9,774 bases of DNA. Origin: Prosthecobacter sp. Lineage in GTDB: Bacteria; Verrucomicrobiota; Verrucomicrobiia; Verrucomicrobiales; Verrucomicrobiaceae. This document shows positions 1 through 7,694 of the stretch, piece by piece. The stretch's first letter is position 1. Every line of letters starts with the position of its first letter. The stretch lies in the NCBI GenBank assembly GCA_020216965.1, contig JAIWOJ010000035.1, positions 1 through 9,774 on the forward strand. Reading direction: 5' to 3'. The position numbers were made by a program, and so were the translations under genes. Below the pieces are notes generated by a model, which was not told the origin of the DNA, searched no databases, and saw only the letters and a list, made by a program, of their open reading frames with translations.

Positions 1-2
1 CT

Positions 3-3000
3 ACCATCCCTGGGGATAGCAGCCGTCTTTTCGTCGTCGAACGTGGGGGCAGGGTGCAGGTGGTGACCCAACTGGGCGGAACCCCGGTGAAAAGCACCTT
101 CCTCGACCTCGCGACGGTGCAGGGTGTGACGGGCTTCACGGCGGGTGGGGAATGTGGCCTGCTGGGGCTGGCCTTTCATCCCAGGCATCTGGAGAATGGG
201 GAGTTCTTCATCTTTTACAGCTTCACCGCGCCTGGGCTGCGCCAGCGTGTGGCACGGATGCGGGTGCTGCCTGGGCAGCCAAATCTGGCAGATCCGGCCT
301 CTCTCACGCCCCTCATCACGCAGCCAGACCAGGCCGCGAACCACAATGGCGGCACCCTGGCCTTTGGGCCAGATGGCTACCTTTACATCTCGGTCGGGGA
401 CGAAGGCGGAGCCAATGATGGCTACAACAATGCTCGCTTCATCAACAAGGACTTCTTTTCCGCCATCCTGCGCGTGGATGTGGATCAGCGACCCGGCAGC
501 CTGCCGCCCAACCCCCATCCTGCCGTGCATCCAGGCACCTACAGCATCCCGCCGGACAATCCCTTTATCGGTGCCACCACTTGGCATGGTGAAGCCATCC
601 AACCCAGCACGGTGCGCACCGAGATCTGGGCCACGGGCCTGCGCAATCCCTTCCGCTTCAGCTTTGATGCGCCGACAGGTCGGCTTTTCTGCGGGGATGT
701 GGGACAGCTCGCGCGTGAGGAAGTGCACCTCATCCGCCGGGGAGATGACTGCGGGTGGAGCTGGCGGGAGGGCAGCCTCCCCTTCGCCGCCGGGCCACTG
801 CCACGCACCCCGCCTGCGGGTGCCTTTTTCCCAGCGGAGCCGATTTATGACTATGGCCGCGCCGGTGTCGTGCAGGGAAAATCCATCACCGGTGGCGTGG
901 TGTATCGCGGGCGGCTCTTCCCTGAACTCGCGGGCGATTACCTCTTTGCCGACTATGTGAGCGGCCTGATCGTGGCCCTGCGTGAGCAGGATGGAGTGTG
1001 GACGCCGCGCGTGCTGGCGCACAATCCTGGCATCACCGGCTTTGGGCATCATCCTCTCACAGGAGAGCCGATTTTTTGCGACATGCAGCGTGGTCTGGTC
1101 AGGAGGTTGGCTTACAAAACCGATGGCAGCACGGCCCCAGCCACGCTCTCAGCCACCGGTGCCTTTACCAGCACCTCCACCCTCGCGCCTGCGCCTGGTG
1201 TCGTGCCTTATGAGGTGAATGTGCCCTTCTGGAGTGACCGCGCGGTGAAATCCCGCTGGTTTGCGCTGCGCACGGCCACCAGCGTCTTTGGCTACCAAAA
1301 AGAAGGCCGCTGGACGCTGCCCACCGGGGCGGTGTGGATCAAACACTTTGACATCGAAACCACCCCCGGCGTGCCCAGCACGCGACGCAGGCTAGAGACA
1401 CGTTTTTTGGTCAAAACGGCCACCGATGTCTATGGCCTGACCTATCGCTGGCGGGAGGATCAGCAGGATGCTGACTTGGTGCCGATGGGCGGCCTGGATT
1501 TCCCCATCCCAGGGGCAAACCCACCGCAGATCTGGCGCTTTCCTTCGCGCTCAGAGTGCCTTTCCTGCCACAATCACCAGGCAGGTCACGCGCTCAGCTT
1601 TCACACCGCTCAGCTCAACCGACCTGGGCCCGGCGGCAGTGGCCATCAGCTCCACGCCCTGGCTCAGGCGGGTTATCTCAGTGTGCGCACGCTGGAGCCT
1701 CCTGGGCTTTTGCCCGCTCTGGCTCCCCTAGAGGACACGCAGCACAGCATTGATTTCCGCGCCCGCTCTTACCTCAGTGTGAACTGCGCGCCCTGCCACC
1801 AGCTCGGCAGCACGAGCCTGCCCTCGAGCTTCGATGCGCGCCATCAGGTGCCACTAGAATTGACGGGCCTAGTGCATGGCATCCCCACGGATGCGGGCAC
1901 AGATCCAGCCAATCGTCTCATCCTGCCAGGGGATGTGACGCGCTCTGTCCTGCTGCATCGGATGGCTGGCACGGGTGGGTTTGGCAGGATGCCACCGCTC
2001 GGCTCCAACCTTGTGGATGCTCAGGCGCTGGACTTGCTGAGCCAGTGGGTGCAGCAGGGCTTCGTAAGCACCCTATCCATCACCCAGCAACCGACAGATA
2101 TTGATGCGCGGGAGACGGGCCCAGCCGTCTTTGAAGTCGCCGCCGCAGGCAGTGGCACACTGCGCTACCAATGGCGGAAAGACCGCATTCCCATCCCTGG
2201 GGAAACAGGTGCCACGCTGGTGCTGGCCTCCGTCACCCCCGCTGACCAGGCGGGCTACGATGTCGTGGTGAGTGATGATCATGGCAGCCTGGTCAGCAGC
2301 GCGGCCCGCCTGCGCATCGTCATTCAGAGACCCACCGTCACCAATGGCCCACCGCCGAGTGATGCCATGGTCGTCGCGCCATTTTTCTGGCAGCTCTCAG
2401 CGGATGAGCCCACGGCGCGTTTCACCGTGCAGGGGCTGCCCAGGGGGCTGGTGTATGATCCTGTGCGGCGGGCCATCGTCGGCAGCACGCTGATGCCAGG
2501 CCCATTCACCGTCACCATCACCCCGTCCACGGTGGCAGGGGTGGGTGAGGCGCGTGCCTTTACCTTTACCCTGCGCCCGCTGCCCCTAGGCAGTGCGGGG
2601 GCTCTCGGTGCTGCTTTGCTGGAAAAGTCTGCTGCTTTCAATAGCTCCATGGGCGGCAGGCTGCTGCTTACCTTCACAGGCACGGGTGCGGTCAGCGGCA
2701 CGCTGGCCCTCGGGCCTACCGCCTGGGGTTTGCGGGGGCAGTTGGCCGTCTCCTCAGAGGGGGAAATGACCCTCCTCGCGCCCATCCCGCGCCGGGGGGC
2801 CAGCACGCTCACCTTGTCGCTGCGCGTGGATGCGCCGGGCCGTCGTTTCACGGGCAGCCTGACGGAGGGTGCGGCCTCCTTGCCCCTCTCTGGGCACCTT
2901 TTCCATGACACGAGCAGTGTCACCCAGGCTCAGAAAGATGCCCTGCCCGCGCGTGCCATTCATGCGCACCTGGTCCCAGGCACATCCAGCCAGGGAAACC

Positions 3001-3716
3001 TGCTCTTGCCCCAAGGGGTTGGCATCCTGCGCCTTCTCGGTGGCAAAAACCTGACGCTCGCCGCGGTAGGTAGGTTGGCAGATGGCACCAGCGTGACCTT
3101 GGGGCTGAGCGCGCTCGACCCGCATTTGACTTCCTGGGTGTCTCTCTATGCGGGCAAGGGCTGTGCCGTGGGGATGCTCTCCAGTGCGCCCATCCACGCC
3201 GTTTTGCTCAGTGCGGGTAGCCCCGTCGCGGGGCAGTTGAGCTGGATCAAAACGGGCCCAGCAAATAGCATGGATCGCTCTTACGTTCCTGGGGGTTTTG
3301 CCATGGATCTCGAGAGCATCGCCTATCTCGATGTGCCACCCATGGCGGGGATGAACCGCCTAGGCATCGCCGATGCGGTAGGAAATACGCGCCTCACCTT
3401 CACGCACGGCGGCCTGGCACCGGGCAGCATGGATCAGGATCTGCGCCTGAATGAGAACGGACGTGTGACCCTCACCCCAGGGGCAGGGGCCGTGCCGCTG
3501 ACGCTGATGGTGAACCACCGCACCGGCGAGTTCACGGGCAGTTTCCGGCTGCCTGATGGGGCTGCTTTTCGCATGGCTTCCTTTAGCGGGTTGATTTTGC
3601 CAGACCCTGAAAACCCTGGGCGCAGCCTGGGCAGGGGATACTTTACCCTCCCCGGCCAGCCCGCGGCGACCGCCCCCATCCTGAGCGGTGCCGTGCGTCT
3701 GCTCCCCCAGCCTTGA
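3..3716 (+). CDS. PQQ-dependent sugar dehydrogenase / diheme cytochrome c fusion with Ig-like and beta-rich C-terminal modules (5' partial)
   Basis: The frame is open from the left edge and the residues before the first GTG (nt 54) continue a typical glucose/sorbosone dehydrogenase start (PGDSSRLFVVERGG), so the true start lies outside the window. Counting from nt 54, residues 1-350 form the six-bladed PQQ dehydrogenase propeller: HNGGTLAFGPDG with the likely catalytic His97, GLRNPFRFSFD, and GWSWREG. Residues 355-670 match the SO_2930-type diheme cytochrome family: YEVNVPFWSD at 386, heme sites CLSCH (502-506) and CAPCH (578-582), and RMPPLG with probable axial Met646. An Ig-like domain (675-755, core YQWRKD), a second Ig/cadherin-like segment (758-840) and a long beta-rich tail (850-1220) follow. 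The expected role is periplasmic or surface oxidation of a sugar or alcohol, with electrons passed from PQQ to the attached hemes. The substrate is not readable. Signal peptide and promoter are outside the window. Confidence 0.9.
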   Translation, partial: TIPGDSSRLFVVERGGRVQVVTQLGGTPVKSTFLDLATVQGVTGFTAGGECGLLGLAFHPRHLENGEFFIFYSFTAPGLRQRVARMRVLPGQPNLADPASLTPLITQPDQAANHNGGTLAFGPDGYLYISVGDEGGANDGYNNARFINKDFFSAILRVDVDQRPGSLPPNPHPAVHPGTYSIPPDNPFIGATTWHGEAIQPSTVRTEIWATGLRNPFRFSFDAPTGRLFCGDVGQLAREEVHLIRRGDDCGWSWREGSLPFAAGPLPRTPPAGAFFPAEPIYDYGRAGVVQGKSITGGVVYRGRLFPELAGDYLFADYVSGLIVALREQDGVWTPRVLAHNPGITGFGHHPLTGEPIFCDMQRGLVRRLAYKTDGSTAPATLSATGAFTSTSTLAPAPGVVPYEVNVPFWSDRAVKSRWFALRTATSVFGYQKEGRWTLPTGAVWIKHFDIETTPGVPSTRRRLETRFLVKTATDVYGLTYRWREDQQDADLVPMGGLDFPIPGANPPQIWRFPSRSECLSCHNHQAGHALSFHTAQLNRPGPGGSGHQLHALAQAGYLSVRTLEPPGLLPALAPLEDTQHSIDFRARSYLSVNCAPCHQLGSTSLPSSFDARHQVPLELTGLVHGIPTDAGTDPANRLILPGDVTRSVLLHRMAGTGGFGRMPPLGSNLVDAQALDLLSQWVQQGFVSTLSITQQPTDIDARETGPAVFEVAAAGSGTLRYQWRKDRIPIPGETGATLVLASVTPADQAGYDVVVSDDHGSLVSSAARLRIVIQRPTVTNGPPPSDAMVVAPFFWQLSADEPTARFTVQGLPRGLVYDPVRRAIVGSTLMPGPFTVTITPSTVAGVGEARAFTFTLRPLPLGSAGALGAALLEKSAAFNSSMGGRLLLTFTGTGAVSGTLALGPTAWGLRGQLAVSSEGEMTLLAPIPRRGASTLTLSLRVDAPGRRFTGSLTEGAASLPLSGHLFHDTSSVTQAQKDALPARAIHAHLVPGTSSQGNLLLPQGVGILRLLGGKNLTLAAVGRLADGTSVTLGLSALDPHLTSWVSLYAGKGCAVGMLSSAPIHAVLLSAGSPVAGQLSWIKTGPANSMDRSYVPGGFAMDLESIAYLDVPPMAGMNRLGIADAVGNTRLTFTHGGLAPGSMDQDLRLNENGRVTLTPGAGAVPLTLMVNHRTGEFTGSFRLPDGAAFRMASFSGLILPDPENPGRSLGRGYFTLPGQPAATAPILSGAVRLLPQP

Positions 3717-3781
3717 GGCCCTCAGTGTCAGCATCACAGGAACATCGGCAGCCTGACTGAAAGAGCCGCTACGAGCTGCGC

Positions 3782-3875
3782 GGGAGCGTCTTGGAGTGCG
3801 CGCGGCAGCCGCCGCCGCTTTCGGGTGTGGCAGCCCTGCTGCCGGGGGAGATGCCGACAGGATGCCGGCGCTCCC
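3782..3875. repeat. Structured GC-rich intergenic inverted-repeat element between convergent genes
   Basis: This about 94-nt element is bounded by a 7-bp inverted repeat, GGGAGCG (3782-3788) and CGCTCCC (3869-3875). Inside are a tight hairpin GGCAGC-CCT-GCTGCC (3829-3843) and an alternative pairing of CGGCAGC (3803-3809) with GCTGCCG (3838-3844). It fills most of the space between the convergent dehydrogenase and ruvB genes. No U-run follows any stem, so it is not a classical intrinsic terminator, although it could still slow polymerase from either side. The wording of the sequence (AGCGTCTTGGAGTGCG, then CCGCCGCTTTCGG) resembles dispersed intergenic repeats I recall from Verrucomicrobia. That family link is from memory and is not shown by the window. 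Confidence 0.45.
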
Positions 3876-3888
3876 TTGGGCGGGCGAG

Positions 3889-4893
<1,005 letters not shown>

Positions 4894-4911
4894 GGCAGGA
4901 AAGCAGGTGCC

Positions 4912-5277
4912 TCAGAACTCGCCGCGGAAGACGCAGCGGGCGTTTGGCGTCTCGTGGATGGTGATCTCCGCCAGCCCTGGCAGTTGAGGGGCTAGCTTTT
5001 TCCATAGCCAGGCAGCCATGTACTCGATGGTCGGATTTTCCAGCCCCTCGATCTCGTTCAGGTAGCTGTGGTCCAGCAGTTCAAGCAGGGGCTTCATGGC
5101 GCGGCTGATCTCGGCGTGGTCATACACCCAGCCGATGGCGGGGTTCACCTCGCCTTCGATGGCGATCTCTACCTTGAAGCTGTGACCGTGCATTTTCGTG
5201 CACTTGTGGTCGCAGGGCAGGGTGGGTAGGGTCTGGGCGGCTTCAAAACGGAAGTCCTTGATGATGCGGGCGCGCAT
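4912..5277 (-). CDS. queD: 6-carboxytetrahydropterin synthase QueD (6-pyruvoyl-tetrahydropterin synthase family), with a substituted zinc ligand
   Basis: QueD converts dihydroneopterin triphosphate to 6-carboxytetrahydropterin, the second step towards preQ0 and the tRNA nucleoside queuosine. The 121-residue length is normal. Matches to E. coli QueD run throughout: KDFRFEAA (7-14), DHKC with the catalytic Cys26, the zinc pair HGH (His30, His32), EVNPAIGWVYDHAEI (43-57), LLDHSYLN with the Asp69-His70 dyad, LENPTIE, and HET-type Glu109. The odd point is residue 15: the canonical FEAAH zinc-ligand histidine reads Gln here (codon CAG, minus strand, 5233-5235). There is also an extra cysteine, Cys22, just before the catalytic loop. 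QueC, QueE and QueF are not nearby. The ATG at 5275-5277 has no Shine-Dalgarno. The gene sits 18 nt upstream of ruvB as the probable first gene of a two-gene unit. Confidence 0.93.
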   Translation of the reverse strand: MRARIIKDFRFEAAQTLPTLPCDHKCTKMHGHSFKVEIAIEGEVNPAIGWVYDHAEISRAMKPLLELLDHSYLNEIEGLENPTIEYMAAWLWKKLAPQLPGLAEITIHETPNARCVFRGEF

Positions 5278-5338
5278 GGGCGGATAGTCGAGAGACGCGG
5301 CGGATGGTCAAGGCGGCGTGCGGCAGGATGCTGGATTC

Positions 5339-5523
5339 CATCTTTTGGCGGGGTTCACGCAGCAAACCGGCTACCGATGGTCAATCATGGCCAGGGTGAC
5401 AGGATTTCCATGATTCACAGGATGCACAGGATTTTTTCAGACCTGTCAATCCTGCCCATCCTGTGAATCCTGTCACAAAAAGGCCCCTGCCATTTTGAGG
5501 CGTAAGACCTGCATCTTTTGGCG
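5339..5523. repeat. 12-bp direct repeats flanking the CAGGAT inverted repeat
   Basis: CATCTTTTGGCG is found exactly at 5339-5350 and again at 5512-5523, with 161 nt between the copies; the match stops at the next base. A 12-bp identity at this spacing is unlikely by chance in a region this short. It could mark the ends of a small inserted or duplicated module that carries the inverted repeat, or the binding sites of a regulator. No transposase or terminal inverted repeat is associated with it. Confidence 0.4.
5396..5476. repeat. CAGGAT-rich imperfect inverted repeat
   Basis: The left arm (5396-about 5433) starts GTGACAGGATT and the right arm (5442-5476) ends AATCCTGTCAC, so the outer 11 bp pair perfectly. 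Further inside, CACAGGATG (left) pairs with CATCCTGTG (right), and CAGGATT pairs with AATCCTG. The left arm carries about 9 extra bases (TCCATGATT) that would bulge out. Each arm is itself a short series of CAGGAT units. Repeats of this wording are, to my recollection, scattered between genes in Verrucomicrobia and Planctomycetes. The window holds one copy only, so dispersal cannot be shown here. Confidence 0.65.
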
Positions 5524-5552
5524 CGGCGAGAATGCCCCGGCTGCTCGGGAAA

Positions 5553-5583
5553 AAAAGCCCCGCAGGGTGACTGCGGGGCTTTT
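5553..5583 (-). terminator. Rho-independent terminator of the TIM-barrel isomerase gene
   Basis: There is a perfect 10-bp GC-rich stem, AGCCCCGCAG (5556-5565) and CTGCGGGGCT (5571-5580), with the 5-nt loop GGTGA. The A-run before it and the T-run after it extend the pairing to 13 bp. Read on the minus strand the stem is followed by a run of six or more T. It lies 26 nt after the stop of the minus-strand gene ending at 5610, which is the ideal place and orientation. Confidence 0.9.
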
Positions 5584-5609
5584 GAGATCCTGCCGACGCG
5601 GGTTGTCAA

Positions 5610-6479
5610 TCAGGCCAAGCCGACGATGGGGTGCAGGTTGTCCTTGCACCACTGGCCGTTCTGCTTGGTGACACCATCGGGATCTTCCACGGCGATGTGG
5701 GCCTCATCCTCGCAGATGATCCAGCCCTCGTAGTTCCGCTGCACGAGGAACTCGGTGATCTTGTGGAAGTCCAGCTTGCCGGTGCCCATCTGCGCCCAGG
5801 GCTCCGCGCCATTGCCAGAGAAGTCTTTGTAATGGATGTGGTTGATGAGGTGCTGCCACTTGCTGAGGGTGGCGATGACGTCCATGCCGCCACGGATGAT
5901 GTGGCCTACGTCAGGGGTCCAGCCGGTGACCTTGGGGTCTAGGCTGCTGAGCACCACGTCATAGTCCTCCTGGGTGCGTACCAGGGAGGCGGGCGGGCTG
6001 TTCGGGTGATAGGAGCACTTGATGCCCACATCCGCTGCGCGCTGGGAGACGGCGTTGACATTTTTTGCCACATTGAGGCGGCGCTTTTGCAGGTCTTTGT
6101 TACGCCCAGAGGGCAGCGTCACGGTGCCGAGCATGGCACCGGGGAAGTGCTTCAGCAGGTTGATGGTGAAATCGGCTGCCTCGCGCTCATTGGGTGCCTC
6201 CGTCTCGCCATCCCAGGCGCACACCAGGGCAAGGCCGGCGAGCTGCATGTTGTGCTGCTGGAGGGTGTCCTTCAGCTTGATGGGGTCACAAAAATCACCC
6301 AGCCAGTATTTGCAGCAGCCCAGCGCGCTCTCGGAGATCTCGAGCACCATCGGCTCGATGCCGGTAAAGCCTGCCTCTGCAGCCACGCGGATCATGTGGT
6401 CCAGTTTGTTATCATAGCCCTTGCCCGTACCCTGCATGAACCAGGTGTACACCTCGGAACCGAATTGGATTTTGCCCAT
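5610..6479 (-). CDS. IolE/MocC-like TIM-barrel sugar isomerase/epimerase (xylose isomerase-like fold)
   Basis: The predicted 289-residue protein belongs to the AP-endonuclease-2/xylose-isomerase-like TIM-barrel superfamily, whose members isomerise, epimerise or dehydrate sugars and inositols with a divalent metal. The order of active-site segments resembles inosose dehydratase: GIEPMVLE (40-47), CSYHPNS (155-161), TPDVGH (188-193), HIHYKDF (214-220), an MGTGKLDF loop (231-238) and a final acidic strand ICEDEAH (255-261). The probable metal or base residues are Glu42, His158, Asp190, His216 and Glu257 or Glu259. No signal peptide is seen, so a cytoplasmic enzyme is likely. The ATG at 6477-6479 is preferred because the family begins with a KIQFGSEVYTW-like strand and upstream codons look non-coding. 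No Shine-Dalgarno is visible; a CA-rich leader precedes the start. The substrate cannot be assigned, and no inositol genes are adjacent. Confidence 0.85.
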   Translation of the reverse strand: MGKIQFGSEVYTWFMQGTGKGYDNKLDHMIRVAAEAGFTGIEPMVLEISESALGCCKYWLGDFCDPIKLKDTLQQHNMQLAGLALVCAWDGETEAPNEREAADFTINLLKHFPGAMLGTVTLPSGRNKDLQKRRLNVAKNVNAVSQRAADVGIKCSYHPNSPPASLVRTQEDYDVVLSSLDPKVTGWTPDVGHIIRGGMDVIATLSKWQHLINHIHYKDFSGNGAEPWAQMGTGKLDFHKITEFLVQRNYEGWIICEDEAHIAVEDPDGVTKQNGQWCKDNLHPIVGLA

Positions 6480-6610
6480 GGTCGTCTTTGTTGTTGGTGG
6501 TGGTTTGATGGATTGGAAAAACACCTCCCCAGGGGGAAGGCGCGCGCATAGGAAACGACGCCGGGCGGCATGTCCAGCATTGAAGTTGCCCTTTGAGCGC
6601 GCCGGAAAGC
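6480..6610. promoter_or_regulatory. Divergent intergenic region between the isomerase and rRNA methyltransferase genes
   Basis: This 131-nt gap must hold promoters for two genes transcribed in opposite directions. Next to the isomerase start, the minus strand reads a CA-rich tract (ACCACCACCAACAACAAAG). Near the middle is an imperfect palindrome CCTCCCCAGGGGGAAGG, which might be an operator or simply a GC-rich coincidence. I could not find a -35/-10 pair good enough to place a promoter. Confidence 0.35.
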
Positions 6611-7618
6611 ATGGCATCAGGCCAGATGCAAAAAATGCCTGAGTTTGTCTTTGCCACCTGCCGTGCGGGCTCTGAGGCCGCCCTGAAGCGCGAGGTAGCC
6701 GCGCGCCATGGCGGCTGGCTCACCCCAGCCTTCATGCGCCCGCAGCTCATGACCTGGAAGGCGCGCAGCCCTTTGCGTGAGGACTTTGTGCTGGATGCCG
6801 CCTTTGCCGCTGTCACTGGTTTCTCCATCGGCATGGCGCGCAGTGCGCAGGAGGTGGTGGAAAAGATGCCCGCCCAGGTGTCTGCGGTGCATGTTTTCCC
6901 CCGCGTGGTGGAGGAGGACGGTGTGCCGCCGGAGGAATGGGCACGCATGGATGAGGTGCACGCCCAGATCAGCGCTGCATTGCCTAGAGAACCCACCAGC
7001 CCATGGGTGCTGGATGTCATCCTCGGCACTGAGGCAGAGCCCTGGTTCCTCGGCCTGCATCGCCGTGGGCCGGGCAGCCATCCCCATCCAGGGGCGCTGC
7101 CCCGCATCACGCTTCCAGCGGAGGCCCCCTCCCGCGCATGGTTAAAAATGGAGCAGGCTCTGGCTTGGCTGGGCCTGGACGCCCCAGGCAGGCTGGCGGG
7201 CTGCAACGCGCTGGAGCTAGGCAGCGCCCCTGGCGGGGCCTCCTGGGCTCTGCTACAGCGTGGCATGAAAGTGATCGGTGTGGACACAGGGGCCATGGAC
7301 CCGCGTGTGCTAGCCCACCCAAATTTCAAACACCTACGCACCACCGCCGGGGATCTCCCCCGCGCTGCCCTGCCTGCGCAGATCGACCTACTGATCTCTG
7401 ACATGAACCTGCGCCCTGGCCTTGTCCTGCGCTATGTCGAGCGCCTTGCCGCATTCATCCAGCCCCGCTGGCTCATCCTCACCCTCAAGATCAATGATGC
7501 TGACGTGGAGGCATATCTGCCCACCTTCCTCCAGCAACTGCGCCGCTTTGCCCCCGGCGAGGTTTTTGCCCGCCAGCTCCATGCCAACCGGCGGGAGGTC
7601 ACGGTGGTGAGCCTGTAA
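6611..7618 (+). CDS. RlmM-like 23S rRNA 2'-O-ribose methyltransferase (FtsJ/RrmJ-type fold)
   Basis: RlmM 2'-O-methylates C2498 in the peptidyl transferase region of 23S rRNA using S-adenosylmethionine. The C-terminal half matches: PRITLPAEAPSRAWLKMEQA, the SAM motif ELGSAPGG (202-209), GVDTGAMD, LLISDMNLRP, LTLKIND and RQLHANRREVTVVSL. The K-D-K-E tetrad of this methyltransferase class is seen at Lys179, Asp264, Lys293 and Glu329. The N-terminal half is more divergent, beginning PEFVFATCRAGSE like the E. coli LLCRPGFE strand, and should be the THUMP-type RNA-binding part. Length is about 335 residues against 366 in E. coli. I chose ATG 6611 because GGAAAG lies just before it; ATG 6626 or 6635 would also keep the whole domain. 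Because the N-terminal half is weak, a different 23S target is possible. The next gene, yebC, follows after 76 nt. Confidence 0.85.
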   Translation: MASGQMQKMPEFVFATCRAGSEAALKREVAARHGGWLTPAFMRPQLMTWKARSPLREDFVLDAAFAAVTGFSIGMARSAQEVVEKMPAQVSAVHVFPRVVEEDGVPPEEWARMDEVHAQISAALPREPTSPWVLDVILGTEAEPWFLGLHRRGPGSHPHPGALPRITLPAEAPSRAWLKMEQALAWLGLDAPGRLAGCNALELGSAPGGASWALLQRGMKVIGVDTGAMDPRVLAHPNFKHLRTTAGDLPRAALPAQIDLLISDMNLRPGLVLRYVERLAAFIQPRWLILTLKINDADVEAYLPTFLQQLRRFAPGEVFARQLHANRREVTVVSL

Positions 7619-7694
7619 TGCTGGCGCAACGCATCTCCTTCTTGCATTCCAAGCCGCGCCGCCCTCTGATGATGGCTCGTTTTTCTACACACAC

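Larger units (their letters stand above)
5278..5609. other. 332-nt gene-free region between two minus-strand genes
   Basis: This stretch lies downstream of the TIM-barrel isomerase gene and upstream of queD, both on the minus strand. From high to low coordinates it holds the isomerase terminator (5553-5583), a CAGGAT-rich inverted repeat (5396-5476) and the probable queD promoter region next to 5277. An exact 12-bp direct repeat CATCTTTTGGCG occurs at 5339-5350 and 5512-5523, on either side of the inverted repeat. I see no convincing small gene, tRNA or riboswitch; in particular there is no recognisable preQ1 element before queD. Confidence 0.6.

Noticed and set aside
54..56. GTG as the start of the first gene
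   Set aside because: The frame is open upstream to the window edge and encodes a recognisable dehydrogenase N-terminal strand, so the gene is cut by the edge and does not start at 54.
5283..5311. Promoter for queD: TTGACC (5306-5311) with a -10-like GACTAT 16 nt away (minus strand)
   Set aside because: The -35 is good but the -10 matches only three of six positions and would leave almost no leader before the ATG; kept as a weak possibility only.
5415..5609. 64-codon minus-strand open frame in the gene-free region
   Set aside because: It spans the intrinsic terminator and half of the CAGGAT inverted repeat and shows no protein-like pattern.
6525..6542. Near-palindrome CCTCCCCAGGGGGAAGG as an operator
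   Set aside because: It is imperfect, short and GC-rich, with no adjacent regulator gene or second copy; mentioned in the intergenic entry but not claimed as a site.
6593..6610. TTG 6593 as the methyltransferase start
   Set aside because: It needs a rare start codon without a Shine-Dalgarno, and the added residues precede the conserved N-terminal strand; ATG 6611 or a later ATG is more likely.
6480..6617. N-terminal extension of the isomerase to 6617
   Set aside because: The extra 46 residues do not resemble the family, and the TIM-barrel start fits the ATG at 6479.
6412..7404. 330-codon minus-strand open frame
   Set aside because: It is antisense to the methyltransferase gene and extends into the isomerase gene in another frame; composition is that of a shadow frame.
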